A stretch of DNA of 59,605 nt, taken from NCBI GenBank assembly GCA_964195335.1, contig CAXMPC010000052.1, positions 1 to 59,605 of the forward strand, in the 5' to 3' direction. Positions 33,397-43,155 of this stretch are shown in pieces (position 1 is the first letter of the stretch; each line of letters opens with the position of its first letter). The notes under the pieces were generated by a model. That model saw only the letters and a program-made list of their open reading frames with translations, was not told the DNA's origin and ran no database searches. The DNA comes from QNFN01 sp964195335 (GTDB taxonomy: Bacteria > Pseudomonadota > Gammaproteobacteria > QNFN01). The translations under genes and the position numbers were made by a program.

Positions 33397-34032
33397 ATGG
33401 ATCACCGGAAGACCCGCGGGCTCAACCCGTTATTGGCCATCTGGACCCGGCCGCGGGCGACCATTCAGCAGATCATCGACGACGATCCCGAGGGTTGGGT
33501 CCTAGCCCTTGCCGCCATTGCTGGCATCGGCCAGACGCTCAACGATGCCAGCACGCGTTCGTCCGGCGACAGTCTCGATCTGCCCAGCATTTTCATCATT
33601 GCCGTTATCGCTGGGCCGCTTTTGGGCATCCTAGGCCTCTATGCTGTCGGGGCGCTGCTGCGTTGGACCGGGCGCTGGATCGGCGGTCACGCCAGCCAGG
33701 TCGAGATCCGCTGTGCTTCGGCCTGGTCTCAGGTGCCGGCAATCTGGGCGATGCTGCTGTGGGTTCCAGAATTGTGGTTGTTCGGTTCGGAGATGTTCAC
33801 CGAGCAGACGCCACGCATCGACGCCGATCCGACGTTACAGGTAGTCCTTCTTGTGATCGTAATGATCGAGATCGTCATCACGATCTGGTCGATCGTGGTG
33901 TTCCTGGAATGCCTTGGCCAGGTGCAGGGCTTCTCGGCCTGGAAGGCGCTCGGCAACTCTATCCTGGCCGGGTTGGTGATCGTGGTGCCGATTGCGGCGG
34001 CCGTGTTCGCGGCGGTAATGGTGCTCGGGTGA
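33397..34032 (+). CDS. Yip1-domain membrane protein
   Basis: A 211-residue integral membrane protein with about five helices. The N-terminus NPLLAIWTRPRATIQQIIDDD is the typical opening of bacterial Yip1-family proteins. GLYAVGALLRWTGRWIGGHASQVEIRCASAWSQVPAIW and the last helices (WKALGNSILAGLVIVVPIAA) match the family. Role unknown in bacteria. ATG at 33397 after AGGGGCAAAG. Confidence 0.8.
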   Translation: MDHRKTRGLNPLLAIWTRPRATIQQIIDDDPEGWVLALAAIAGIGQTLNDASTRSSGDSLDLPSIFIIAVIAGPLLGILGLYAVGALLRWTGRWIGGHASQVEIRCASAWSQVPAIWAMLLWVPELWLFGSEMFTEQTPRIDADPTLQVVLLVIVMIEIVITIWSIVVFLECLGQVQGFSAWKALGNSILAGLVIVVPIAAAVFAAVMVLG

Positions 34033-34447
34033 GGTGTGTCACGATTGAGGGTATGGCTAATGTCAGGTGCGGTGGAATGTGCTTTCATTTTGAATGACCG
34101 CTTATGTTAAGTGTCAACATGTCGCATGCAAAAATCGACAACCTGACACCTATGTAGATGTTTTGCATCTAATTGAAAGCACCTCAAAATTAAAGTTTTA
34201 TAAATGACTGTGGTGAGGGCGGTCATTCGGATAATCTCAATGCACGCTCTCAAACATATCTTATCCAGCAAGCAACTCACGGTTTCCGCGATTTAATGGT
34301 CTTGTCATGGTAGTTGCTTTGTCTGCCGCCCCAATGCATAACCGTCCACGTCACAAAGGGCAATGAAGTTTGCAAGGAAATGGGGATATATTGCTCTAAC
34401 ACACGAACATCAATGCAGGTGACCTGAGTCGCCAGGAAGTAACAGAT
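34033..34447. other. AT-rich gene-free gap
   Basis: 415 bp that are clearly more AT-rich than the rest of the window (for example 34100-34210, with runs such as AAAATTAAAGTTTTATAAATG). No ORF with codon use like the neighbours is present in either strand. GTCAAC at 34114-34119 and GACAACC at 34138-34144 are short repeats only. I see no recombination site I can name. Possible trace of past insertion. Confidence 0.45.
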
Positions 34448-34951
34448 ATGGACGAACATGAATATGCCGGATTCTGGATCAGGGTCGGCGCCTCGATCAT
34501 CGACTCGATCCTGATCATGCTCGTGATCGCGCCGCTTCTCACGGCGATCTACGGGTCGGAATACTGGATGAACGAGGCGTTGTTCGTCGGTCCCTTGGAC
34601 TTCATCATCAACTACGTCCTGCCCGCGATTGCCATAGTCATTTTCTGGGTCTACAAGTCCGCGACGCCTGGAAAAATGGCAACCCGTCTCACCATCGTCG
34701 ACGCCAAGACCGGCGGCAAGCCGTCCACCGGCCAGTTCATCGGGCGCTACTTCGGCTATTACGTGTCGACGATTCCGCTGCTGCTAGGCCTTATCTGGGT
34801 CGGTATCGACAAGCGCAAGCAAGGATGGCACGACAAGCTGGCCGGCACAGTCGTGATAAGGAACAAGCGGCCCGAACCCGTCGTTTTCGACAAATCTGAA
34901 CCGAAACAGGAAGCGATCGCTGGCGATCATGAGCCAGGGCGCGCCGGCTGA
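34448..34951 (+). CDS. RDD-family membrane protein
   Basis: A 167-residue membrane protein. EYAGFWIRVGASIIDSILIMLVIAP opens the RDD domain with Arg and the Asp of helix 1. FWVYKSATPGKMATRLTIVDAKTG is the central signature, and IDKRKQGWHDKLAGTVVI is the typical end. There are three to four helices. A polar C-terminal tail of about 30 residues follows. RDD proteins are of unclear function (some act in Na+/H+ exchange or envelope stress). ATG at 34448 after AGGAAGTAAC. Confidence 0.87.
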   Translation: MDEHEYAGFWIRVGASIIDSILIMLVIAPLLTAIYGSEYWMNEALFVGPLDFIINYVLPAIAIVIFWVYKSATPGKMATRLTIVDAKTGGKPSTGQFIGRYFGYYVSTIPLLLGLIWVGIDKRKQGWHDKLAGTVVIRNKRPEPVVFDKSEPKQEAIAGDHEPGRAG

Positions 34952-34969
34952 CCTTTCGGAACGTTTCCG

Positions 34970-35302
34970 ATGAACCACCTGCTCGTTCCGCTCAGTGCCC
35001 TGCTGGTGCTTTGCGTGCCTGTGCTCGCGTTCGCCTGGCAGTACCGCAAGGTACGGCGTGGCACCCGTTCCCGCCTCAAGGCGACACTGCTCTACGCCAT
35101 CTTCTCGGCCGTTCCGGTGCTGTTGTATGTCGGCGTGTTCCTGGTGCTGGTCGGTGTCGAGGAACTGACCGGCTCAGCCCTGATCGGCGAGGCGTACGCG
35201 CGGTCCCTGGTGATCGTGGCCATAGGTGGGCTGGGAGTGGTGGCGATCGGGTCGCTGCTGTTCGCCGTCGTGGCGGCACTGACCCGCCCCAGGATCGGCT
35301 GA
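34970..35302 (+). CDS. Small membrane protein, three helices
   Basis: A 110-residue hydrophobic protein with helices near 4-22 (LLVPLSALLVLCVPVLAFAW), 37-60 (LYAIFSAVPVLLYVGVFLVL) and 78-102 (LVIVAIGGLGVVAIGSLLFAVV). A basic stretch (YRKVRRGTRSRLK) lies between the first two. No family recognised. It follows the RDD gene by 18 bp and is probably in the same transcript. Confidence 0.6.
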   Translation: MNHLLVPLSALLVLCVPVLAFAWQYRKVRRGTRSRLKATLLYAIFSAVPVLLYVGVFLVLVGVEELTGSALIGEAYARSLVIVAIGGLGVVAIGSLLFAVVAALTRPRIG

Positions 35303-35327
35303 ACCAGGGCGTGCTTCAGCGGCGGCT

Positions 35328-35516
35328 CTAGCCAAAAAACTCGCCGATCGTGGCGATCAACCCGACCATCATCAACGCAAGGGCGATGATGCCCAGCCGC
35401 GCGATGAATTCGCTGTAGGCCAGGCGAGCGAGCCACGGTCTTCGGGACACGCCCTTGATCCAGAACAGGCCGACCAGGCAAGCGAACAGGCCGATGCCGA
35501 TCAACAGGACGATCAT
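35328..35516 (-). CDS. Very small membrane protein, two helices
   Basis: A 62-residue frame starting at ATG 35516: MIVLLIGIGLFACLVGLFWI, a basic loop (KGVSRRPWLARL), then a second helix LGIIALALMMVGLIATIGEF. The amphipathic organisation and codon use look like a real gene, but the ribosome site is weak, and the frame is open further upstream to 35621. Convergent with the preceding small membrane-protein gene. Confidence 0.5.
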   Translation of the reverse strand: MIVLLIGIGLFACLVGLFWIKGVSRRPWLARLAYSEFIARLGIIALALMMVGLIATIGEFFG

Positions 35517-35668
35517 TGCGCTACGACAAGGTTGTTCATGCAGAATTGGACCGGCTACCGCGCCACATCCCAAGGTAACCCGTTGCGGACTTTTCATGTA
35601 GTCCCCGGAGGGTGGACTCACTCCTTGCCGGGTCTGTTCTATGGTGATCCTGAAAAGGAGATCGCTTC

Positions 35669-35986
35669 ATGGACCGCGAAGAGAAACGACGCCGCGTGAT
35701 CATCAAGGCCATGGCGGCACTGGCTGCCAACGAGGCCCACGAACTGGCCAAACTGCGCCGTCTGCGCTCGCTGCTTTATTGGACCGGTTTGATCGTCGTT
35801 GCCGGTGCGGCCCTGCTTGCGGGAGCCTGGCCGGTCTGGATTGCCGCGCTGGTCGGTGCTGTCGGTGGGCTGGTGACCGGTCTCGGGGTCCACTACGACA
35901 ATTCCCTCAACCAGTGGCCTACGATCAAGCCATTTTTCGACCGCGACGCCGTCATCCGGGCGGCCGGGGTGCTCGACGATGGGTAA
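35669..35986 (+). CDS. Small membrane protein with charged N-terminal helix
   Basis: A 105-residue protein. Residues 1-32 are a strongly charged helix (MDREEKRRRVIIKAMAALAA). Two adjacent hydrophobic segments follow near 36-50 (LLYWTGLIVVAGAALLAG) and 55-72 (VWIAALVGAVGGLVTGLG). The C-terminus is soluble. ATG at 35669 has an excellent ribosome site (AAGGAG). Overlaps the next gene by 8 bp. Family unknown. Confidence 0.65.
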   Translation: MDREEKRRRVIIKAMAALAANEAHELAKLRRLRSLLYWTGLIVVAGAALLAGAWPVWIAALVGAVGGLVTGLGVHYDNSLNQWPTIKPFFDRDAVIRAAGVLDDG

Positions 35987-36398
35987 TGCTGCAAGTGGCG
36001 GCGACCTGCCGCGCTATGCCCGTGGCAAAGGCACTCCACCACGCCACCTGGCGTCGATCCACCGCGAACGCGGTGAATGGCGCTTCGACGGGGGTGGGCA
36101 ACCGGAGCATCGGATCGCCATTGGCTCTGATGCAGAACAGGACCGACTGCTCGCAAGGCTCGTCGCAGAGCGTGTCCCCCTGGCCTCCGATCAGCGCATC
36201 GACGGGCCGGCGGAGCGGGCCATGCGCCTGGCCGACGCTGGGCGGGTCACCGGGCCGGTGATCGAACTCAGTTGGCACGGTCCCGGCGCCTGGCAGCTCC
36301 GGGAGCGGAAGCCCGGTGCAGTCGAGTGGGTCGAAGCGCCGGCGGCCGAATTCGCCTGCCTCGACTTCGAACCGCATCGGCTCAAACCGGGTTCCTGA
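35979..36398 (+). CDS. Hypothetical soluble protein
   Basis: A 139-residue protein without membrane segments. It contains ASIHRERGEWRFDGGGQPEH and VIELSWHGPGAWQLRERKPG, with several Trp, Arg and Gly residues. No motif I recognise. Its ATG lies inside the end of the previous gene and its TGA overlaps the ATG of the DUF2892 gene, so the three genes look translationally chained. Real by context more than by homology. Confidence 0.5.
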   Translation: MGNAASGGDLPRYARGKGTPPRHLASIHRERGEWRFDGGGQPEHRIAIGSDAEQDRLLARLVAERVPLASDQRIDGPAERAMRLADAGRVTGPVIELSWHGPGAWQLRERKPGAVEWVEAPAAEFACLDFEPHRLKPGS

Positions 36399-36580
36399 TG
36401 GCTTTTGCCGGCCTCTTCATCCTGGCCAGCCTGGGGCTGTCGCAGGTCCACTCACCGCTGTGGCTGATCTTCACCGCCTTCGTCGGGGTGGTGATGTTCC
36501 AGTCGGCCTTCACCCGTTTCTGCCCGATGGCGCTGATACTGCGCCTGGCTGGCCTCAAGCCGGGGCATGCCTTCAACTGA
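36398..36580 (+). CDS. DUF2892 (YgaP-type) small membrane protein
   Basis: A 60-residue protein with two membrane helices. LWLIFTAFVGVVMFQSAFTR then FCPMALILRLAGLKPG is the DUF2892 signature (QS.FT.FCP...L..LGL). The usual N-terminal NxxR..R...G segment is missing, so this copy is short at the front, or the start is misjudged. DUF2892 forms the membrane part of rhodanese YgaP in E. coli. The ATG shares bases with the preceding TGA (TGATG). A strong terminator follows. Confidence 0.7.
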   Translation: MAFAGLFILASLGLSQVHSPLWLIFTAFVGVVMFQSAFTRFCPMALILRLAGLKPGHAFN

Positions 36581-36603
36581 CCTATACCTCGAGCCGGATC
36601 AGC

Positions 36604-36645
36604 AAAAGAAAAGCGGGTGGCCAACAGGCCACCCGCTTTTCTTTT
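36604..36645. terminator. Bidirectional rho-independent terminator
   Basis: A perfect 19-bp stem: AAAAGAAAAGCGGGTGGCC at 36604-36622 and its exact complement at 36627-36645, with an AACA loop. The GC-rich core is GCGGGTGGCC, and the stem ends in TTTTCTTTT on both strands. It lies between the DUF2892 gene (rightward) and the gene ending at 36695 (leftward), so it serves both. Confidence 0.92.
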
Positions 36646-36694
36646 GGCTGGAACCAGCTGGACCGCGACGCGGTCCGGCACCCGCCCGTCGGTT

Positions 36695-37304
36695 CTAGCT
36701 CTGGGGGTCAGTGTCGGAGGTGGTCGAAACCGTGATCGGTTGCGACAGGCCCCACGCCTGCATCGAGTTCAGCATCATCTGGTTCATGATGTGCTGATAG
36801 GTGAACGGGTTGATGAAAGTAGCCCCCACCTGGCCCCACTGCTGGTAGTAGCGCGGGTCGTGCATTATGGTCAGCGGGTTGATCACCCCGTGAGGTGCAG
36901 CGAAGACCGGCATACCGTTGGGGGCGATCGCCACCGGAACCATCGGCTGCGGGGTGCCGGCTACGGCGCCAGCTGATCCATGGACGGGTGCCGGCACGGT
37001 CGGGATGACTGGAACCAGGGCCTGGTTCGGAGCTGGAGCAGGAGCCATATTCCAGTTCGGGGCCATGGTGGCAGGCGTTGCTGATGGCGCAACCTCGGCC
37101 ACTTCGGTGCCATCGAACTTGAACGCCTCCAGGCTGCCGCCCTTGATGGTCCAGAGAGCGGCGACGAAAAGGATGCTGGCGATGGCGCCGGCGGCGACCA
37201 GCCAGTGGGTGACGCCGTTGCTGCGCGCTGTCTGTGCCTTGGCTTCGGTCGGCTCAGGTGCCTCGGGCGTCAGTTCGCCTGAACCTCCGTTTCTCTTCAG
37301 TCAT
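36695..37304 (-). pseudogene. Membrane-anchored Pro/Ala-rich protein, frame broken near its start
   Basis: The leftward ATG at 37304 has a good ribosome site (GAGGGAGA), but its frame stops after 16 codons. One frame over, the sequence is open from 37300 to the TGA at 36695 and encodes an acidic stretch, a membrane helix (WLVAAGAIASILFVAALW), a Pro/Ala-rich linker (MAPAPAPNQALVPVIPTVPA) and a C-terminal region rich in Tyr, Trp, Met and Gln (HDPRYYQQWGQVGATF, YQHIMNQMML). Either a single-base indel near 37290-37302 broke the gene, or translation starts at the CTG at 37300; the first ordinary in-frame start (GTG 37102) would lose the helix. Possibly a sequencing error. Function unknown. Confidence 0.6.
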
Positions 37305-37486
37305 CGAATCGTCTCCCTCGTGTCTGCTGTCCCGTCACCGGGGTCTGGGTCTTCTGTAAGAGGTGCCAACAGGCGTTGGTATTTTAGTTTGTTGAATTAT
37401 TCTAATGAACGGTGCCGGCTGGAGCCATCTCCTGAAATGGGTGGAATCACGCGGGTGAAGCCGGAGGTCGCCGTGACCGGGCGTGG

Positions 37487-38446
37487 TCACTCCAGACCGG
37501 TGGTCTCGTCGATGCCGAGCATGATGTTGAGGTTCTGCACCGCCGCGCCCGAGGCCCCCTTGCCGAGGTTGTCGAGGCGGGTGGCGAGCACCACCTGCTC
37601 GTCGTGGCCGAAGACGAACAGTTGCAGGTCGTTGCTGCCGTTGCAGGCGGTGGCGTCGAGGAATCCGGCCTCGATCACGCCTTCACCGGCGAACGGTTTC
37701 ACCTGGACATAGTGCTCGTCAGCGTAGTGAGCGCTGATGAGTTCGTGGATGGAGAGAGCATCCATCGGCTTGGCCAGGGTGCGCACCTGCAGCGGCACCG
37801 TCACCAGCATGCCGCGGTAGAAGCGGCCGACCACCGGCAGGAACACCGGTGCATGGGTCAGCCCGCAGACGTGGGTCATTTCCGGCAGATGCTTGTGCGC
37901 CAGGCCGAGGGCGTAGTGGCGCGGCGAGTCCATGTGCGGGTCGTCGGCGGGGGCGGCATCGTAGGCCTCGATCATGCCTTTGCCGCCACCGCTGTAGCCG
38001 GTCAGCGAGGTGCACGACAAAGCGGCCGCGTCATCGAGCACGCCGGCGTCGAGCAGCGGGTAGACCGCGGCGATAAAACCGGAGGCGTGGCAGCCGGGGT
38101 TGGTCAGGTAGCGTGCCCTGGCGATGGCGTTGCGGTGGGCGGGCGACAGCTCCGGGAAGCCGTAGGCCCAGCCGTCTGCGGTGCGATGGGCGGTGCTGGC
38201 ATCGATGAAGCGGGTGGTGTCGCTGTCGCAGATTGCCACCGCTTCGCGTGCGGCGTCGTCGGGCAGGCAGAGGATGGCGACGTCGGCTGTGTCGAGCAGC
38301 TCACGCCGGGCGTCGGGATCCTTGCGCCGCGCCGGGTCGATCGACAGCAGCTCGAGATCGTCGCGTGCGGCGAGCCGTTCGCGGATCTCCAGGCCGGTGG
38401 TGCCGGCTTCACCGTCGATGTAGATGGACGTGGTCATGCGGCTCAT
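37487..38446 (-). CDS. argC: N-acetyl-gamma-glutamyl-phosphate reductase (type 2)
   Basis: A 319-residue arginine-biosynthesis enzyme. IYIDGEAGTTGLEIRERLAA is the type 2 (short) ArgC start. The active-site Cys lies in LTNPGCHASGFIAAVYPL. TSLTGYSGGGKGMIEAYD, THVCGLTHAPVFLPVVGRFY and the C-terminal LVLATRLDNLGKGASGAAVQNLN complete the family pattern. ATG at 38446 is used; ATG 38437 is the alternative. It stands alone. Confidence 0.93.
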   Translation of the reverse strand: MSRMTTSIYIDGEAGTTGLEIRERLAARDDLELLSIDPARRKDPDARRELLDTADVAILCLPDDAAREAVAICDSDTTRFIDASTAHRTADGWAYGFPELSPAHRNAIARARYLTNPGCHASGFIAAVYPLLDAGVLDDAAALSCTSLTGYSGGGKGMIEAYDAAPADDPHMDSPRHYALGLAHKHLPEMTHVCGLTHAPVFLPVVGRFYRGMLVTVPLQVRTLAKPMDALSIHELISAHYADEHYVQVKPFAGEGVIEAGFLDATACNGSNDLQLFVFGHDEQVVLATRLDNLGKGASGAAVQNLNIMLGIDETTGLE

Positions 38447-38503
38447 GATACGGGTCGTGCTCCCTGATTGAACACCGTCGGGGGCAGGTGTAAACGGGAA
38501 ATT

Positions 38504-38580
38504 GCGGCGTGGGCGCTGCTCCTACGGGTTGGAGCCAGGTCGCCGATCAAGATTGTAGGAGCGGCGCCCACGCCGCGATC
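38504..38580. repeat. Inverted pair of REP-like elements
   Basis: GCGGCGTGGGCGC-TGCTCCTAC at 38504-38525 is the inverse of TGTAGGAGCGGCGCCC...GCCGCGATC at 38554-38580, separated by about 28 bases. The pair resembles a BIME. The same TGTAGGAGCGGC...GCCGCGATC wording occurs near 29.7 kb. Located between argC start and bipA end, both leftward. Confidence 0.7.
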
Positions 38581-38616
38581 ATGGCCGAGGGCTGGCGTTA
38601 ACCGAATGGGTTCGGC

Positions 38617-40434
<1,818 letters not shown>

Positions 40435-40464
40435 GCGGGAATTACCGGGGAGCGAGGGCCGGCG

Positions 40465-40472
40465 ATTATACT
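40465..40472. promoter_or_regulatory. Overlapping -10 boxes for bipA and the FG-GAP gene
   Basis: The reverse strand reads TATAAT at 40470-40465, suitably placed for bipA (a leader of about 24 bases). The forward strand reads TATACT at 40467-40472, which would start transcription at or next to the GTG at 40481. Neither has a convincing -35 hexamer. The two divergent genes would share the same melted region. Confidence 0.45.
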
Positions 40473-40480
40473 GCACTCTT

Positions 40481-43084
40481 GTGCACCGCGTAGTCACGCT
40501 CGCGCCCTTTCTTTTCAGTCTCTTCGCCGCCGCCTGCGCCCCGCTGCAGCGGACCTCACCAGCCACGAGCGAGGCCGCATTCGAACAGGCGCTGATCGAG
40601 GCGTCGCGGCTGCGCCAGGAGCGCCGCCCGCACTCGGCGCTGGCCGTACTCGACCAGCTGCCCGAGCCGACGGAAGCCGGCCTGGCCGCACACTTGCTGC
40701 TGGCCCAGGTCGGGGCGGCATTCGATGCCGGGCGGCTCTCCCGCGCCGCCAGCGACTGTGCCCGCCTCGCCACTGTGGCCCAGGACGATCCCGGTTGGCG
40801 CCCCGCCTGCTGGGAGGTGACGCTCGAGAGTGCAGACGATCGTGCATCGGCCTCTGCCGAGGTCGCCGGTGAGATCGACGCCCTGCTGGCCCGGTCGCCG
40901 GAAGCTTATCGCCACTTGTCGGCCGCCTATAGCGGTCACCTGGCCCGCCAGGATCGCGCTGCCCGCCAGCTCTTGCTAGAACGGTTGGCTGCCGCCGCAA
41001 GGACCCCACTGGAACGTCGCCAGGTCGCCGGCATCCTGTTCGACGAAGCGTTGGGGGCGAGTTCCCCGGAGGTGCGCCAGCAGATCGCCCGTGACCTGCT
41101 GGTGCTGGCGCCAGACCACCGCCAGGCCGACAGCGTTATCCACTGGGTCCTCGGTGAGGCGGCGCCGCCTGACCTGGCGTCGGCACGGGCACGGCTCGGT
41201 CTCGACGACGGGCCGCTCCCTTCATGGCGGATCGCTCTCGCGCTGGCCGAGTGGGCGCTCAAACAGGACGATGCCGTGCCCGCGGCCGAGATCGCGCGGC
41301 TGCTCGACCGGGCGGAGGCCGATGCCGGGCCGGCGGCGCTCGAGCCACCACCCTCGGGACTCGATCCGGAATCGCGGGCGTGGCTCTGGGACCGGGTCGC
41401 GGTACGGCTGGCGGTTGCCCGGGCACGCACCTGGCAGCGGGGCGGGGATCCGGCTCGGGCCGAGGCGGTTCTGCGTGCGGCCCCGGTCGCCGACCCGCCA
41501 TCGGCAGAGGTGCCCTACCTGCTGGGATCGCTGGCCGAGGCGGACGGACGTTTCGATGAGGCGATAGCCCATTACCGGGAGGCGTTGGTCAATGGCGACC
41601 AGCCCGAGGCCGAGACGCGGCTGGGTGAACTGCTGGCCGCCGGGAAGGGCCATGCCGGGCCCCCGCGTGACTGGTTCCTGGCCCGCGACGGCGGCCCCGC
41701 CTTCGACGATTTCACCACGGCGGCGGGCCTTGACGGGGTCAAGGCTCAGCGTGTCGCCTGGGGCGACCCGGACGCGGATGCTGACCCGGACCTGCTGCTT
41801 GATGGCCGGCTGTTTCTGAACGACGGCCAGGGTCGCTTCGCCGAGGCCGCCCTGCCGGCCGGTCCAACCGCCACCGGCGGTCTCTGGGCCGACGTCGACG
41901 GTGACGGCGCGTCCGACCTGCTGCTGACTGGCGGCGAGCGTAACCGGCTGCTACTGAACCGGGGCGTGGCCGGGTGGGAGGCGCGGCCGCTGCCCGGCGC
42001 TGCACAGCGGCACACCGAGGCGGCGGCCTTTGCCGACATCGATGCCGACGGCGACCTCGACCTCTACCTGGCCAACTACGAGCGCGGCGGCAGCCGACGC
42101 GGCCTCTGCAATCCCGACCAGCTGCTGCTCAACGACGGCGCCGGGACCTTCGTCGATGCCAGCGAGGCGGCCGGGATGATCCTCGAGAAACCCCTATGTG
42201 GCCGCGGCATGGCCTGGAGCGACGTCGACGGCGACGGCCTTCCCGACGCCGTGGTCGGCAACTACCGGCTCGATCCCAACCTGCTCTGGCGCAACCTCGG
42301 TGGCGGCCGTTTCGAGGAGGCTGGGGCGGTGTGGGGGGTACGCGGCGACAACATCGGGGGGGCCTTCGGCCACACCATCGCCGTCGCCCCGGGTGATCTC
42401 GACGGCGACGGCCGCGAGGACCTGGTGCTGTCCAACCTGGCCCACCCGCGCTTTATCGAATTCTCCGATCGCACCCAACTGCTGCTGACCGGGGCGGGCA
42501 CGTCGCCACCGCTGCCCGACCGGCGTGAGGCGTCGCAACTGCACTTCGCGGAGACCGAGTCCGATGCCGCCCTCGGCGATGTCGACAACGACGGCGACCT
42601 CGACCTGTTCGTCACGGCCATCTACCCGGGACGGCTGTCGCGGCTCTACCTGAACGAGGGCTATGGCCGCTTCACCGACGTCAGCTGGCTCGCAGGCACC
42701 CGGGTCGCCAACGGCTGGGGAGCGGCTTTCGCCGATGCCGACGGTGACGGGGCGCTCGACCTGCTGGTGGCCAGCGTCGACGGCGTACGCCTGTTGCGCA
42801 ACCGTGGACCAGGTGGCCACTGGCTCGGAGTGCGTCTCGACGACCCGTCGTGCAACCGGGCCGGGGTCGGCGCCCGGGTGACGTTGCGGGCCGCCGGCCG
42901 GGTGCAGGCGCGTACGGTACGCATCGGTCGTGGCACCGGCAGCCAGGACGACGTCACGCTCCACTTCGGGGTCGGCGACTACACCGGACCGGCCGAGCTG
43001 GCGGCCGTCAACACCTGCGGCGAGGCGTTCGGAGCACGCTTGCCACGGCCCGACAGCCGGGTGACGCTGCACGGGCCGCATTGA
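40481..43084 (+). CDS. Large lipoprotein with TPR-like region and FG-GAP/UnbV-ASPIC repeats
   Basis: An 867-residue outer-envelope protein. The signal peptide VHRVVTLAPFLFSLFAAAC ends in a lipobox (AAAC). Residues about 40-390 are Ala/Leu/Arg-rich alpha-helical repeats resembling TPRs (FDEAIAHYREALVNGDQ). Residues about 400-780 are FG-GAP/VCBS repeats with Ca-binding loops such as DADADPDLLL, DVDGDGASDLLL, DIDADGDLDLYLA, DLDGDGREDLVLS, DNDGDLDLFV and DADGDGALDLLV. An UnbV/ASPIC domain (HWLGVRLDDPSCNRAGVGAR) closes it. Probably a beta-propeller adhesion or scaffold protein. The start is GTG 40481, with no ribosome site and a TATACT box 8 bases upstream. Confidence 0.82.
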   Translation: MHRVVTLAPFLFSLFAAACAPLQRTSPATSEAAFEQALIEASRLRQERRPHSALAVLDQLPEPTEAGLAAHLLLAQVGAAFDAGRLSRAASDCARLATVAQDDPGWRPACWEVTLESADDRASASAEVAGEIDALLARSPEAYRHLSAAYSGHLARQDRAARQLLLERLAAAARTPLERRQVAGILFDEALGASSPEVRQQIARDLLVLAPDHRQADSVIHWVLGEAAPPDLASARARLGLDDGPLPSWRIALALAEWALKQDDAVPAAEIARLLDRAEADAGPAALEPPPSGLDPESRAWLWDRVAVRLAVARARTWQRGGDPARAEAVLRAAPVADPPSAEVPYLLGSLAEADGRFDEAIAHYREALVNGDQPEAETRLGELLAAGKGHAGPPRDWFLARDGGPAFDDFTTAAGLDGVKAQRVAWGDPDADADPDLLLDGRLFLNDGQGRFAEAALPAGPTATGGLWADVDGDGASDLLLTGGERNRLLLNRGVAGWEARPLPGAAQRHTEAAAFADIDADGDLDLYLANYERGGSRRGLCNPDQLLLNDGAGTFVDASEAAGMILEKPLCGRGMAWSDVDGDGLPDAVVGNYRLDPNLLWRNLGGGRFEEAGAVWGVRGDNIGGAFGHTIAVAPGDLDGDGREDLVLSNLAHPRFIEFSDRTQLLLTGAGTSPPLPDRREASQLHFAETESDAALGDVDNDGDLDLFVTAIYPGRLSRLYLNEGYGRFTDVSWLAGTRVANGWGAAFADADGDGALDLLVASVDGVRLLRNRGPGGHWLGVRLDDPSCNRAGVGARVTLRAAGRVQARTVRIGRGTGSQDDVTLHFGVGDYTGPAELAAVNTCGEAFGARLPRPDSRVTLHGPH

Positions 43085-43155
43085 CCCGATGGTCTGACCG
43101 CGGACCATCTTCAGACGGTGAGATGGGCGGTCTGTTCAGGCGCGCGCGGTCCAGG

